This document shows, in pieces, positions 44,559 through 53,433 of a stretch of DNA of 64,000 bases. The DNA is from Noviherbaspirillum suwonense (lineage in GTDB: Bacteria; Pseudomonadota; Gammaproteobacteria; Burkholderiales; Burkholderiaceae_D). Every line of letters starts with the position of its first letter. Positions within the stretch are counted from its first letter, which is position 1. Location: NCBI RefSeq assembly GCF_900182955.1, contig NZ_FXUL01000026.1, positions 1-64,000 of the forward strand. Direction: 5' to 3'. A model generated the notes under the pieces. The model had not been told where the DNA came from and made no database searches. It was given only the letters and a program-made list of their open reading frames with translations. A program made the position numbers and the translations under genes.

Positions 44559-44814
44559 CGCTGGCGCCGGGACTGGCGAATGTCCGGGGACCGGAAGCCG
44601 CGTGTGGTTTGCAGTGCTGTCGGTTCAAGGCGTCCGCCCTGCGGGTAAGCGGATGAAGCTATCCATCAAAGTCGATCTGCCCGGAACACCCGACAAGATG
44701 CGTTTTTCAAGTGGGGCCTGCAAATAAGGCCGCAGCCTGATCTAAACCCCAAGTCATGGCGGCCCGGATGAGATCGACGGTTCCCCTTCGTCTACGTGGT
44801 TCGCAGGCTCGCAG

Positions 44815-44841
44815 GGTGTAATAAGCGTAGCGCATTACACC
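44815..44841. repeat. GGTGTAAT/ATTACACC hairpin, copy 1
   Basis: A perfect 8-base inverted repeat (GGTGTAAT at 44815-44822, ATTACACC at 44834-44841) around an 11-base loop. This type of GGTGTAAT...ATTACACC element is a dispersed extragenic palindrome in many proteobacterial genomes (recalled, not checked). Confidence 0.65.
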
Positions 44842-44879
44842 ATCGGCCAATCAGCAATCTTCGCCTGTTCGCAACGAAT

Positions 44880-44908
44880 GGTGTAATACACTTTCGATTA
44901 TTACAGCC
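44880..44908. repeat. GGTGTAATA hairpin, copy 2 (imperfect)
   Basis: GGTGTAATA at 44880-44888 pairs with TATTACAGCC at 44899-44908 with one bulged base. It is related to the copy 65 bases upstream but has a different loop, so it is an older or diverged copy. Confidence 0.55.
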
Positions 44909-45078
44909 TACGGAGTTTCATAGCGGCCTTGTGAACCGGGATTGGTACAAGCGGAAGCATGCCTCATGAATCGAAGACGATCGTCCGCAGCATACGCGTA
45001 GTCGCCGGAAATGATGTAACCATGCGATGGTGCGTTCAATAACGTGGTGTACAAACATTTCGAGCCGAGCAGGTTGCG

Positions 45079-47265
45079 CTATTTCTGGATACTGCCTGGC
45101 CCGACCTGTTTTCCGCCATGGGATAACAGGGTCTGGAACATGGAATGCGCGGATTGCATAGCCTTGCTGGCGGCCTGATAAGCCTGCTGGCCGCGCACCA
45201 GATTTGCGACTTCCTCATCCGGACTCAAACCCGACACCGACTGCTGCTTGGCTATAGCCGCCGACAGCGCATTGACTGCCACTGCGGTAGCCACCCTGAT
45301 CTCAACCGCCTTGCCGCCGATCGCGCTCACCATGCTGGAGTGCGATTCCTGCAGGCTGCTTGTCTTGCCGTCCAGGACGGAAGCGCTTTGCAGTGCACGC
45401 AATGCCAGCGCATTGCGATTGTCGCTGCCGCCAGCGCCTTTCTCGAAACTGAACGTGTCGCCATCGGCTGGCGCCCCCGAGGCCGAGAAGGAGATGCCGC
45501 CGAAGGAAATGACCGCGCCCGGCGTATATGGCACCGGCACACCGGGCCCATAGACGATTGCTTCCTTCTCGGTGGTGACTGTCACCGTCAACGGGATGGG
45601 AAAGCCGGAAAACGATTTCGTGGCTGCCGAATAGGCGATCGTGGCTGGCACCGGCGCCTGTATGGCAAACTTTGGCGCAGGCGGCGCAGCGGTGTCGTCG
45701 ATGATCGCCGAGACGCCGCCAAAGCTCATTATTTCCCCGGACCGATATGGTACGGACTGGCCAGCCGGGTAAATCGTGGTGCCAGCACCATTTGTCACGC
45801 TGACCGGCATATCGGAAGGGAAACCTGACAACGTGCCTTCGCCGCTCGAGTACATCAGCTCGACCGGCTTGCCGAGCAGCGTGCCCGATTGGGTCGTTGG
45901 CGCCGTGATTGCGCCAGTGCCTGCGTTTCGGCTGCCAGCCGAAGCCAATGCAGCGCCGCCGGCAGCGATGTCGTTCGCACTGTTGATCGCCACGCGCATG
46001 TCCCGAGCGCCATTGACGGTGGGCTGGACCAGGAAGGAGTCGCCGTTTCTCGGTGTCCCCTGGACGCTGAACTCGATGCCGTCGGCTACCATGCCGCCTG
46101 CTGCGACTGGATTGAATGTGGTGACGTTACCGTCGGACAAGCGCGTGAGCGTATAGGCCGCCTGCAGCGTATCCTCGTACTGCAGCCGGTAGTTGGAGCT
46201 TGTCAGCGCAGTCACATCGGTAATTGCCGCACCGGCAACGGCGTCGCCGCCGTTACGCGCATCGATCTTGACAACCGGCCTGGCCACGTCGAAAAAGTCG
46301 CTGCCCGGATCGCCCGTTGCGGTCGCACCCTTGGCATGCTGCTCGTTGAAAGTCACGCCAACTGCGATGGCGGTACGCCCCAGCGAGTTCTGGGCGGTGT
46401 CGAGCGTTCCGGCCCGAAATTCCATCAATCCACCCAGCGAGCCGCCGGCCAGCAGCTTTTCATCAAGCAGCGAGGTGGCGCCGGTGGAGGATTTGTAGCC
46501 GACTTCCGTGCTGGAAGAGTCTGCCGGGGACGGCGCGGTAAAGAGCGACGCGGCATTGCTACCGATGACCAGGGACTGCCCCGAGCTGATATAGACGTCA
46601 TAGTTGCTATCCTGTTTGACGACCGACACCTTGACCTGCTTGCTGAGTGCCAAGATGGCCTTATCGCGCGCATCCAGCAAGTCAGTGGACGCCTTGCCGG
46701 CCTTGCTTTCTGCGGACGTGATGGCCTTGTTGAGCGTTGCCACCCGTTCCGACTGGATATTGATGTCGTCAACGCTGGCCCGAATCCGCGAATTGACGTC
46801 AAGGCGCAGGTCGTGCAGCCGGCTGGAGATGGCGTCGAAGCGCGACACCATGGCGTGGCCGCTTGAAATCATCTGCTGACGCGCAGACGTGTCGTTCGCA
46901 TCGCTTGCCACCGCCTGTACCCCGGCAAAGAAATCCTGCATGACAGGAGAGATGGCGGCCTGTGGATTGGCCAAGATATTGTTGATCTGGTCTATATTGT
47001 CCTTGTAGGTGGAGAGCTGGCTGTTGGTGGTTTCCGCCGCCCGTACCTGGTCGGTCAGGAACTCGCTGTACACCCGCCTGAGGTTGGCAACCTCGCTGCC
47101 CTTGCCAACGAATCCGGCACCGGTATCCTCTGTGCCAACGGAGGCGGTCTCCGTCACCTGCCGGCTGTAGCCCGTCGCCGACGCATTTGCAATGCTATGC
47201 CCGGTCGCGGCTAGTCCGACCGACGTGGAATTCAATGCACTCGAACCGATGTTCGGAATACTCAT
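45079..47265 (-). CDS. flgK: Flagellar hook-filament junction protein FlgK
   Basis: 728 residues from the ATG at 47263-47265 (MSIPNIGSSALNSTSVGLAA); an ATG three codons earlier is an alternative. The N-terminal flagellar rod motif ALNSTSVGLAATGHSIANAS and the C-terminal SPDEEVANLVRGQQAYQAAS are diagnostic. It connects the hook to FlgL and the filament. The protein is longer than common FlgK (about 550-650) and its middle contains two copies of a GFP..V.V..YGPG..VPY..G..xSFGG unit, about 75 residues apart. It is downstream of fliD and the glycosyltransferase on the same strand. Confidence 0.94.
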   Translation of the reverse strand: MSIPNIGSSALNSTSVGLAATGHSIANASATGYSRQVTETASVGTEDTGAGFVGKGSEVANLRRVYSEFLTDQVRAAETTNSQLSTYKDNIDQINNILANPQAAISPVMQDFFAGVQAVASDANDTSARQQMISSGHAMVSRFDAISSRLHDLRLDVNSRIRASVDDINIQSERVATLNKAITSAESKAGKASTDLLDARDKAILALSKQVKVSVVKQDSNYDVYISSGQSLVIGSNAASLFTAPSPADSSSTEVGYKSSTGATSLLDEKLLAGGSLGGLMEFRAGTLDTAQNSLGRTAIAVGVTFNEQHAKGATATGDPGSDFFDVARPVVKIDARNGGDAVAGAAITDVTALTSSNYRLQYEDTLQAAYTLTRLSDGNVTTFNPVAAGGMVADGIEFSVQGTPRNGDSFLVQPTVNGARDMRVAINSANDIAAGGAALASAGSRNAGTGAITAPTTQSGTLLGKPVELMYSSGEGTLSGFPSDMPVSVTNGAGTTIYPAGQSVPYRSGEIMSFGGVSAIIDDTAAPPAPKFAIQAPVPATIAYSAATKSFSGFPIPLTVTVTTEKEAIVYGPGVPVPYTPGAVISFGGISFSASGAPADGDTFSFEKGAGGSDNRNALALRALQSASVLDGKTSSLQESHSSMVSAIGGKAVEIRVATAVAVNALSAAIAKQQSVSGLSPDEEVANLVRGQQAYQAASKAMQSAHSMFQTLLSHGGKQVGPGSIQK

Positions 47266-47274
47266 GATCTTCAC

Positions 47275-47553
47275 CTACATGGATTGTCATCATCATTAAC
47301 GGCATCGATAGCAAAAACTTAATTGTTATTCGACAACACACGAGAAATTAATGATTGCCCAATAGCTGTGCTGATAGGCGTTCCACGCGAGTGGAGCAGT
47401 TTCCAGAATAAACCTTTAACCCGCCGTTCGGCCGGTCTGCCTCGCTGCGCGAACATCCCGCGCGAAGATCTTGCATAAAAGTATGCGCCGCCCTTTCCCT
47501 TGCATCCTGGATGAGGCACGCCTGCAGCGGCTAAGGCACCGCCAGCGCCGTTG
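47275..47553. other. Intergenic region upstream of flgK
   Basis: About 280 bases with no supported gene; a minus-strand frame overlapping the glycosyltransferase tail is a shadow. AT-rich at its low-coordinate end (47280-47350), as expected for a promoter. Confidence 0.4.
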
Positions 47554-48654
47554 CTATCGACTCCGGGAGAGCGCCCGATACTCTTCCGAACGCTTCGTGT
47601 CGCCGATTTCGCTGTACAGAACAGAAAGATTATGCGCTGCCAAAAAGCTGCCCCTTCCCATGACGGTGCCGTCGAGGTCGGGGCAGTCGCCCAAGCGCAG
47701 GCACTGTAACCAGCTCGTTTCGGCGATGGGCAATAACCGCTCCAACGCCAGGTCGGGCCGCGTTGCCGCGTAATCCAGATGCACGTCTCCCGTAACGAAA
47801 AAGAAGTCTGGTGAATGCTGCCAGTTATCGTATTCACTCTCGATGACGCTAATGGCCAGCTCATGCAATTGCAACTTCTTTAACGTGTAGATCGTTCTGA
47901 TTACCAGATCGTGCCGATAGGACTGGTAACCAGGAGTGTTTTGCATGGATAAACTGTAATAATGCAAGGCAGACTCGAAGTCACGCTTGATCTCCAGCTC
48001 CTTCCCCGCCTGATACAAAAGATAGCCGTCGTCGGGCGACTCCTCCAGCGCCATGGCAAGCAGCGCGTCATTGCGGCCCGCCTTGCTGTCCAGTTGCTGT
48101 TTCCGGTAGCCGTCATGCCCTACCCGAATTTCGAGACGCTTACGCGGCAAGGTCGAGTCCACCTGTTCGTGAATGCGCCCGGCGTAACCTACGCCGGCCG
48201 GTAGAAGGCGCGATATCCAGTTGGTGCTGGTTTCCACAGTGCCGGCCAGATCGAAGCTACTGGCGACCGGAAGCGTTCCGACAAAGCCGCCAGCGGCAGG
48301 AAGCGCTTCCCGCAAGCCGTGTGGCACAGCCACGATCCACTCATCCGCGTCCAGTACCAGGTTCCAGTGCGCATCCGAATATGCAAGCGCGACATTGCGG
48401 GCCGCTGCAAAGTCGTCGATCCACACGAAAGAATGGACCTGCGCGCCCAGGTCGCGCGCGATAGCCATGGTGTCGTCGGTGGAGCCGGTATCGAGCAAGA
48501 TGATCTTGTCGACCATTCCCGCTGCGCTTTGCAGGCAGCGGGCTATGCAGTGGGCTTCGTTGCGGGCGATGACCACCAAAGCCAGTGTGATTTGCGCAGC
48601 GCTGCTGCCAGTCGGGCTATGTGGGAACTGCGAGTTGAGCGGACTTGCTGCCAT
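47554..48654 (-). CDS. Family 2 glycosyltransferase with TPR-like C-terminus
   Basis: 366 residues from ATG 48652-48654. The GT-A domain (about 20-130) has LALVVIARNEAHCIARCLQS, LLDTGSTDDT and the metal-binding LVLDADEWIV. The rest (about 180-360) is helical with TPR-like text such as GYLLYQAGKELEIKRDFESA and HNLSVLYSEIGDTKRSEEYR. Such GT2-TPR proteins glycosylate proteins or peptides. The location between fliD and flgK suggests flagellin or filament glycosylation (inference). The start has no strong ribosome-binding site. Confidence 0.87.
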   Translation of the reverse strand: MAASPLNSQFPHSPTGSSAAQITLALVVIARNEAHCIARCLQSAAGMVDKIILLDTGSTDDTMAIARDLGAQVHSFVWIDDFAAARNVALAYSDAHWNLVLDADEWIVAVPHGLREALPAAGGFVGTLPVASSFDLAGTVETSTNWISRLLPAGVGYAGRIHEQVDSTLPRKRLEIRVGHDGYRKQQLDSKAGRNDALLAMALEESPDDGYLLYQAGKELEIKRDFESALHYYSLSMQNTPGYQSYRHDLVIRTIYTLKKLQLHELAISVIESEYDNWQHSPDFFFVTGDVHLDYAATRPDLALERLLPIAETSWLQCLRLGDCPDLDGTVMGRGSFLAAHNLSVLYSEIGDTKRSEEYRALSRSR

Positions 48655-48975
48655 AGATGTTCTCGATTCGATCGCCAAGGCCGATGGCATTGGCCGGCGT
48701 GGCCAGGATCGCCATTCTCGCCTGTATCAGCGGCGTCGACTATTTTTTTGGCGGCAAGGATCTACCGTATGAAGATTGCCTAGCTGAGCCTTTGATGACC
48801 GGCGAGGGAGCCGTGGGCTGCGGGTGAAAAAGACAGTGTGAACGTCCACTTCGGCGCGGCAAGGTTCGGCTGCAACCCTATCATGCGCGAAACGGACCGC
48901 CAGGCAAACCATCAAGCTGGTGCGCGACACGCGCCAGTTGACGATAGGACTGGAGATCGCCGGCTTCGCCGCGCA
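48655..48975. other. Intergenic region between fliD and glycosyltransferase
   Basis: No gene supported. The minus-strand frame at 48727-48930 has no family features. Confidence 0.4.
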
Positions 48976-50295
48976 TCATGAGTTTTTATAAAGAGCCGCG
49001 AGCTGCTGAGAAACCGCGTTCGACTGCGCCTGCATTCCCGACAGTTTGGCGTCGAGTGCGGAATACTGGGTGTACAGATTCTTTTCCTTGGCATTGAGCC
49101 GGGTTTGCATATCCGCTTCCCGCGCGGTGACTGTCTTCAGACTTGCACTGAGGCCGTCAGTACGGCTTGTAAGGACACCGTTATCGCCAAGAATCTGGGT
49201 TGCTATGTTCGTGAGCCTCGTACCAATCCCGCCTGTTCCTGTAAACACCTGTGTAATCGCAGTCGGATCAGCGGTCATAGCCTTGGACAGCTTGCTGTCG
49301 TCGACCGACATCGAACCATCGCTCTTGAACATGATGCCCAGCGACGCCAGGGTATTGAAACCAGTCACGCCGGGAACGGCGCCTGTCATCTGTGACCGCA
49401 CATTGTTCAGTATGGTGCGCGCACCGGAGTCGCCGGTCAGTGCGGAGGCGGTTTTGGTGGCCGCATCATAAGCCGTCAGCTTCTTGATTGTGGAATTGAG
49501 GGCACTGACCGCTGTGGCGAAGGCAGTAATGTTCGATTTGACGGTCGAGTCGTCGCGGGTGACGTTCACCTTGATCGGATCGGCACTGACCGCGCTGAGC
49601 GTGAGCGTCACACCCGAGATGGCATCGCTGACCGTATTGGACGGCTTGGTAACGGCAATGCCGTCAACGATAAAATTCGCATCTTGCGCTGCCTGATGTG
49701 CCGCCGCCTTGCTGCTGTCGAAGATGTCCAGCGCGCCGCCGGCGGTGATCGTGACGGCATTGGCTTCGCCAGTCTTTTGCCCGGTCACGACCAGATGATT
49801 GATTTTGCCGTCATTGACGATGGTGGCGGAAACGCCTGCATTCGCCTTGTTGATCGCCTGGGCGATGCCCTGCATCGAGGTGTCAGCAGTCGAGATATTG
49901 ACCGGAGTCCCGCTGCCCACCTGGATTGACATCGTGCCGCTGCCAATCTGGGTGGAGGCACTGGCCAAGCCGTCAAACTGCTGCCGGTCGGCGCGCGCCA
50001 GCTGCTGCACGGTGATGGAATAACTGCCGGATACCGCGGTGCCGCCAGCGGACACGCCAAGGGTGGTCGGGGCGCTCGATACCGCCGTTTGCGCATTCAG
50101 GGCATCCACCGTGAGTTTGCTCAACGCCGTCTTGAACGTGTCCATGGCGCTCTTGATCTGCCCATAAGCGGACAACTGGGCGTTGTACTTGGTTTCCTTT
50201 TCTTTTAAAGCGTTTAGCGGTGCTTTTTCGACAGCCATCAATTGCGACACGATGCCGCTGACATCAAGGGTAGAACTTACCGTCAAGCCTGCCAT
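48976..50295 (-). CDS. fliD: Flagellar cap protein FliD
   Basis: 439 residues from ATG 50293-50295 with GGAGG upstream. The N-terminus LDVSGIVSQLMAVEKAPLNA is the FliD_N motif. The FliD_C domain has LASLGIMFKSDGSMSVDDSK, and the protein ends with a coiled coil, LNAKEKNLYTQYSALDAKLS. FliD forms the pentameric or hexameric cap that folds flagellin at the filament tip. It lies downstream of fliC on the same strand, after the fliC terminator hairpin. Confidence 0.95.
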   Translation of the reverse strand: MAGLTVSSTLDVSGIVSQLMAVEKAPLNALKEKETKYNAQLSAYGQIKSAMDTFKTALSKLTVDALNAQTAVSSAPTTLGVSAGGTAVSGSYSITVQQLARADRQQFDGLASASTQIGSGTMSIQVGSGTPVNISTADTSMQGIAQAINKANAGVSATIVNDGKINHLVVTGQKTGEANAVTITAGGALDIFDSSKAAAHQAAQDANFIVDGIAVTKPSNTVSDAISGVTLTLSAVSADPIKVNVTRDDSTVKSNITAFATAVSALNSTIKKLTAYDAATKTASALTGDSGARTILNNVRSQMTGAVPGVTGFNTLASLGIMFKSDGSMSVDDSKLSKAMTADPTAITQVFTGTGGIGTRLTNIATQILGDNGVLTSRTDGLSASLKTVTAREADMQTRLNAKEKNLYTQYSALDAKLSGMQAQSNAVSQQLAALYKNS

Positions 50296-50441
50296 AACCA
50301 CTCCTCCAGGATCCGAACAACAACTGTCTTTTGGGCGAACCACGCCATTCGAGCCATTTTATGTCGCATTGCAAATCGGAAGCAATTGCGAATAAGTAAC
50401 GTTTACGGGCCTTATTCACCGTATCGGGCCGCTGAAACGAC

Positions 50442-50465
50442 GACAGGCATGTCTCCATGCCTGTC
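50442..50465 (-). terminator. Hairpin terminator downstream of fliC
   Basis: A perfect 9-base stem (GACAGGCAT at 50442-50450, ATGCCTGTC at 50457-50465) with a 6-base loop lies 40 bases past the fliC stop. On the fliC strand no long T run follows, so it may be an mRNA-stabilising hairpin or a partial terminator between fliC and fliD. Confidence 0.6.
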
Positions 50466-50505
50466 ACTTTGGCCCGACTGATTTCCGGGCCCGGAGCCAC
50501 GTCGA

Positions 50506-51345
50506 TTAACGCAGCAGGGAGAGCACGCTGTTCGGTGCGCTGTTTGCCTGGGCCAGCATAGCCGTACCAGCCTGCTGCAGGATGTTGCCGCGGGTCATGT
50601 TAGCGGTTTCCGCAGCGAAGTCGGTGTCCATAATCCGGGACTTGGCTGCCGACTGGTTCTCAACCGAGATCTGCAGGTTGCCGATCACCGACTCGAAACG
50701 GTTCTGAACTGCACCGAAGTTTGCACGTTCCTTGTTGATCTCGGTCAAGCCCTTGTCGATCGCGTCGATCGCCGTTTTCGAGTTGGTGTTATTCGCGCCG
50801 TCGATCTTGATCGCACCTGCAACTGCTGCCGTGGTGTCGGTCAGGGCATTGGTCTTCACGTCGATCTGGTCGGTAGCTGCATTAGTGCCTGCGCCGACCT
50901 GGAAGGTATGCACACCAGCCACGCCGCCGCCGGTGCCGAGAACGTCACCGCCGTTGAACTTGGTACCTTGCAGACGGGTCACTTCAGCTTGCAGTTGCGC
51001 GAATTCTGTTTGCAGATTGTCACGGTCGCCAGAGGTGTTCGTATCATTGGCAGACTGAACAGCGAGGTCACGCATACGCTGCATTGCGTCGGTCATCTTC
51101 GACAGGGCGCCTTCACCGGTCTGAGCGAACGAGATGGCATCATTGGCGTTACGCAGTGCGACCGTGCTGCCGCGGATTTGCGAGTCCATGCGGGTGGCGA
51201 TAGCCAGGCCTGCAGCGTCGTCTTTTGCACTGTTGACGCGCAGGCCGGACGACAGGCGCTGCATCGACGTTGCTTGGGCACCAGCAGAAGCAGCCAGGTT
51301 ACGTTGGGCGTTGAGGGACGAAATGTTGGTGTTGATAACGGCCAT
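50506..51345 (-). CDS. fliC: Flagellin
   Basis: 279 residues. The N-terminal D0/D1 region (AVINTNISSLNAQRNLAASA, MQRLSSGLRVNSAKDDAAGL) and C-terminal NLQISVENQSAAKSRIMDTD and AQANSAPNSVLSLLR are classical. The variable middle is short, so the filament probably lacks a D3 domain. Secreted by the type III export system and capped by FliD. FliS (59466) is its chaperone, and FliB plus the glycosyltransferase are possible modifiers. GGAGCAAGACC before the ATG is a good ribosome-binding site. Confidence 0.97.
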   Translation of the reverse strand: MAVINTNISSLNAQRNLAASAGAQATSMQRLSSGLRVNSAKDDAAGLAIATRMDSQIRGSTVALRNANDAISFAQTGEGALSKMTDAMQRMRDLAVQSANDTNTSGDRDNLQTEFAQLQAEVTRLQGTKFNGGDVLGTGGGVAGVHTFQVGAGTNAATDQIDVKTNALTDTTAAVAGAIKIDGANNTNSKTAIDAIDKGLTEINKERANFGAVQNRFESVIGNLQISVENQSAAKSRIMDTDFAAETANMTRGNILQQAGTAMLAQANSAPNSVLSLLR

Positions 51346-51387
51346 GGTCTTGCTCCTTAAAATGATTGAATAAACCCGAGGGTTTTG

Positions 51388-51434
51388 TCCGGTGCCAGCG
51401 TTATGCTAGGCAGTTGAACCTTTTACGGGTGCTT
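51388..51434 (-). promoter_or_regulatory. Weak candidate sigma-28 promoter of fliC
   Basis: On the minus strand TAAA is followed by 15 bases and GCATAA. This resembles TAAA-N15-GCCGATAA, but the -10 half matches poorly. Position (about 65 bases before fliC) is the main support. Confidence 0.2.
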
Positions 51435-51784
51435 TGAAAATTCCTTTAGCGAAAAATGATGTTTTTCATGAGAAACATTAAAAAAGATGGTTTTTAGGAA
51501 AAATGGCGTTCTGAGTATAAAGATTGACAACAATCGGCCGTCATTCGCCGCCCGCACCCCTGATGAAAAACTGCCGGATCGGACGCATCAGCGCGTCTGC
51601 GCGTTCATCTCCGGCGTTTCCAGGTCGGCAACGACCGGGGGAATGTGGTCTAAAACCTGCCGCCCTACCATCAGCTTTCAAAAAAAACTGGGGAAAACCG
51701 CGAGCGGATGTCCTGGGACGAGGATGCGCACTCTTTGCCAAGCATATGGCGCACACCTTCAAGGTCACTCGCGCAACATGATGC
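51435..51784. other. Intergenic region between serC and fliC
   Basis: The fliC leader is AT-rich (51430-51500). The rest contains open frames on both strands without family features. Confidence 0.4.
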
Positions 51785-52930
51785 TCAACGGCGGCGCGCC
51801 CGGAACTCTTCCATGAACGACACCAGGGTCTCCACCGCAGAAATCGTCAACCCATTGTAGAGGGACGCCCGGATGCCGCCGACGCTGCGGTGGCCGGCGA
51901 GTCCCGACATGCCGGCGTGTGCCGCGGCGGCCAGGAATTGCGACTCTAACTCCGGAGAAGACAGGGTGAACGCCACATTCATCTTGGAGCGGTCGCTTCG
52001 ATGCGCGCGCGCCTGATAGAAATCGCAACTGCGGTCAAGCGCCTGGTAGAGCATGTCCGCCTTGGCAGTATTGATGCGGTCCATTGCGTCAAGCCCGCCG
52101 ATCTCGTCGCGCAGCCAGCGGGTGACCAGCAGGATGACGTAAATGGCGAACACCGGCGGCGTATTGAAAATCGAGTGCGCCTTGATCTGGGCGCGGTAGT
52201 CGAGAAAACCGGGCAAGTCGGTCGGCGCGCCATCCAGCAGCTCATCCTTGACAACGACCACGGTGACACCGGCCGGGCCGATGTTCTTCTGCGCGTGCGC
52301 GTAGATCAGCGAAAACCGATCGAACTCGCCCGGGCCGGCCAGGAAGTCCGAAGACATGTCGCATATCCGCGGCACGTCGTCGCGCCCAATGACACGGTGG
52401 AACTGCAGGCCTTCCACAGTTTCGTTCGACGCATAGTGCAGGTAAGGCGCGTCGACACTGAAATCGAGTTCATCGTCCTTCGGCAGCCGGGTAAAGCCCA
52501 TGTCCTCGCCGCTCCAGAGCATCCGCACTGGCCCTTCGCGCTGCGCTTCCGGGATGGCCTTGCCGGTCCAGTAACCCGTATGCAGGTATTCGGCAGCATA
52601 TTCCTTTCCTCGCAAAAGCGTCATCGGCACCATCGAAAACTGCTGTGTGGCGCCGCCCTGGAGGAACAGGACGTGATAATTTGACGAAAGTCCCATCAGG
52701 CTGCGGATATTCGATTCCAGCTCGGCCACCACGCCGGCGAACCAGTCCGAGCGGTGGCTGATGCCCAGAATGGACAAGCCCACTTCCGGCACCGCAATAA
52801 TCGATTCCTGCACCTGCTGCAAGACGCTTTCAGGCAGCGCACCGGGGCCGCCGGAAAAGTTCAGGCTGTTGCGGCGATTGGCCGGTGAGGAAATCATGGG
52901 CAGTCGATCGATTTTCATAAGGGCGAGCAT
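51785..52930 (-). CDS. serC: Phosphoserine aminotransferase
   Basis: 381 residues. The start region LNFSGGPGALPESVLQQVQE, then GISHRSDWF, the PLP-contacting LFLQGGATQQFSMVPMTLL, the PLP lysine in YAHAQKNIGPAGVTVVVV and HRSVGGIRASLYN at the end match SerC throughout. It converts 3-phosphohydroxypyruvate and glutamate to phosphoserine in serine synthesis, and also acts in pyridoxine synthesis. Length fits the family (about 360). No serA or pdx gene is adjacent; it is isolated within the flagellar region. The start could also be the ATG at 52918. Confidence 0.93.
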   Translation of the reverse strand: MLALMKIDRLPMISSPANRRNSLNFSGGPGALPESVLQQVQESIIAVPEVGLSILGISHRSDWFAGVVAELESNIRSLMGLSSNYHVLFLQGGATQQFSMVPMTLLRGKEYAAEYLHTGYWTGKAIPEAQREGPVRMLWSGEDMGFTRLPKDDELDFSVDAPYLHYASNETVEGLQFHRVIGRDDVPRICDMSSDFLAGPGEFDRFSLIYAHAQKNIGPAGVTVVVVKDELLDGAPTDLPGFLDYRAQIKAHSIFNTPPVFAIYVILLVTRWLRDEIGGLDAMDRINTAKADMLYQALDRSCDFYQARAHRSDRSKMNVAFTLSSPELESQFLAAAAHAGMSGLAGHRSVGGIRASLYNGLTISAVETLVSFMEEFRARRR

Positions 52931-53433
52931 AGCTCGTCGCCCGCATGCCCATTCTCGAAAACAAGAGGGTATTCATTACGTTGATTTCGGCATGCCGGCA
53001 GCCATAGGTAAACGGGTGCAATTGGCTTTTAACGCCTTGCTGAATCGACCGGCGTATCCGAGCACATTGTAATCAGGTACGAGTTGAAAAATTGTCAGCA
53101 TCATCCACACACGGTTGCACAAGTAAATCTGCGTCAGCCTTGACAGTCGTGGCGCCGTTTTCCCCGCGCAGCCGAGCAGCCCGCAAAGGACGTACCCCAA
53201 AGCTGGCGAAGCCAACAAGTTCAAGGCCAGGCTGACCGGAAAATTGTCCGCTCGAAAGGCTATTGCCCGTGCCTGCCGCCGTCATTGCAGCAGGATTTGT
53301 AAGCACTTCCCAACAGATGCCATCGGAAACGGTCGCCGCTGTTGCCGTTATTTGGATCGATCCGCCTCAGCTGATAGATAATCCCCCATTATCTATTTCA
53401 TGCTGGCGCCGATCGCTGGCCAGCGAACCCATC
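52931..53433. other. Divergent intergenic region, serC / ATP-grasp gene
   Basis: About 500 bases with no supported gene. A minus-strand frame (52976-53224) is hydrophobic but unrecognised. The frame of the ATP-grasp gene extends upstream to 53263 without family sequence. Confidence 0.4.

Larger units (their letters stand above)
44559..45078. other. Intergenic region with hairpin repeats
   Basis: No gene is supported. Two related hairpins (44815-44841 and 44880-44908) lie in its middle. It separates the BVMO operon from the convergent flgK gene, so the hairpins might also help stop transcription. Confidence 0.5.
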
